From Ruminococcaceae bacterium UBA5579 (lineage in GTDB: Bacteria; Bacillota; Clostridia; Oscillospirales; Ruminococcaceae), in assembly GCA_002425305.1 (NCBI GenBank), contig DILZ01000015.1, positions 1-23,279 of the forward strand: a stretch of DNA of 23,279 bases. The letters run 5' to 3'. A program made the translations under genes and the position numbers. Positions 23,219 through 23,279 of this stretch are shown piece by piece. Every line of letters starts with the position of its first letter. The first letter of the stretch is position 1. The notes under the pieces are model-generated. The model searched no databases and was not told where the DNA came from. It saw only the letters and a list, made by a program, of their open reading frames with translations.

Positions 23219-23279
23219 CGGCTCTCAGCGCGCAGAGCCTTGAGAAGATCATATCAACCGTCAGAGCGGCGGCGTGGAT
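23219..23279. other. End of window after the ATPase gene
   Basis: GGCTCT (23220-23225) and AGAGCC (23234-23239) form a short stem. CTGACGG at 23215-23221 is inverted at 23259-23265 as CCGTCAG. No T-run and no gene start with an RBS are visible. Confidence 0.35.

Overview
The window looks like a chromosomal stretch of an anaerobic Firmicute, most likely a Clostridia member of the Ruminococcus/Oscillospiraceae kind. The reasons are strong AGGAGG-type ribosome binding sites, TTGACA-N17-TATAAT promoters, an AgrC/AgrA-like two-component pair, an NPxTG cell-wall-anchored surface protein, and a large serine recombinase of the clostridial mobile-element type. This placement is an inference from gene style, not from a marker gene.

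Region 1 (1-1872) is the end of an integrated mobile element: the C-terminal part of a large serine recombinase, a 44-residue protein, and a tandem ribbon-helix-helix DNA-binding protein, all overlapping and probably translationally coupled. A palindrome-rich gap (1873-2190) separates it from region 2.

Region 2 (2191-10476) is A+T-richer accessory DNA. It begins with a NACHT-type STAND NTPase carrying a beta-propeller (NLR-like, probable defence), then a divergent LACC1/YfiH-family gene (purine nucleoside phosphorylase / 'polyphenol oxidase') and an unknown defence-style gene. Each of these three genes is broken by exactly one missing A in an A-run, and one added A restores each frame. Behind them are a small gene with an in-frame TAG, an NPCBM-domain remnant with two in-frame stops, an intact zinc-ribbon membrane protein, and a truncated FHA-domain gene.

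Region 3 (10431-12890) is one gene, an AraC-type DNA-binding domain fused to an aminoglycoside-phosphotransferase-like kinase, flanked on both sides by copies of a mosaic palindromic repeat family. Four copies of an ACGATRTCACAG-like lead motif each sit directly before a hairpin or hairpin half.

Region 4 (13010-19171) has a consensus promoter driving a histidine kinase with an unusual RsiV-like DUF3298 tail and an overlapping LytTR response regulator. It is followed by a 1025-residue anchored beta-helix surface protein that the pair may control.

Region 5 (19340-23218) is a metal-resistance operon behind a perfect consensus promoter and a 22-bp ArsR/SmtB operator: ArsR-family sensor, SAM methyltransferase, free-standing HMA metallochaperone, LacA/Maa-like acetyltransferase lacking the catalytic His, and a Zn/Cd/Pb P1B-type ATPase. 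No tRNA, rRNA or CRISPR array was recognised.
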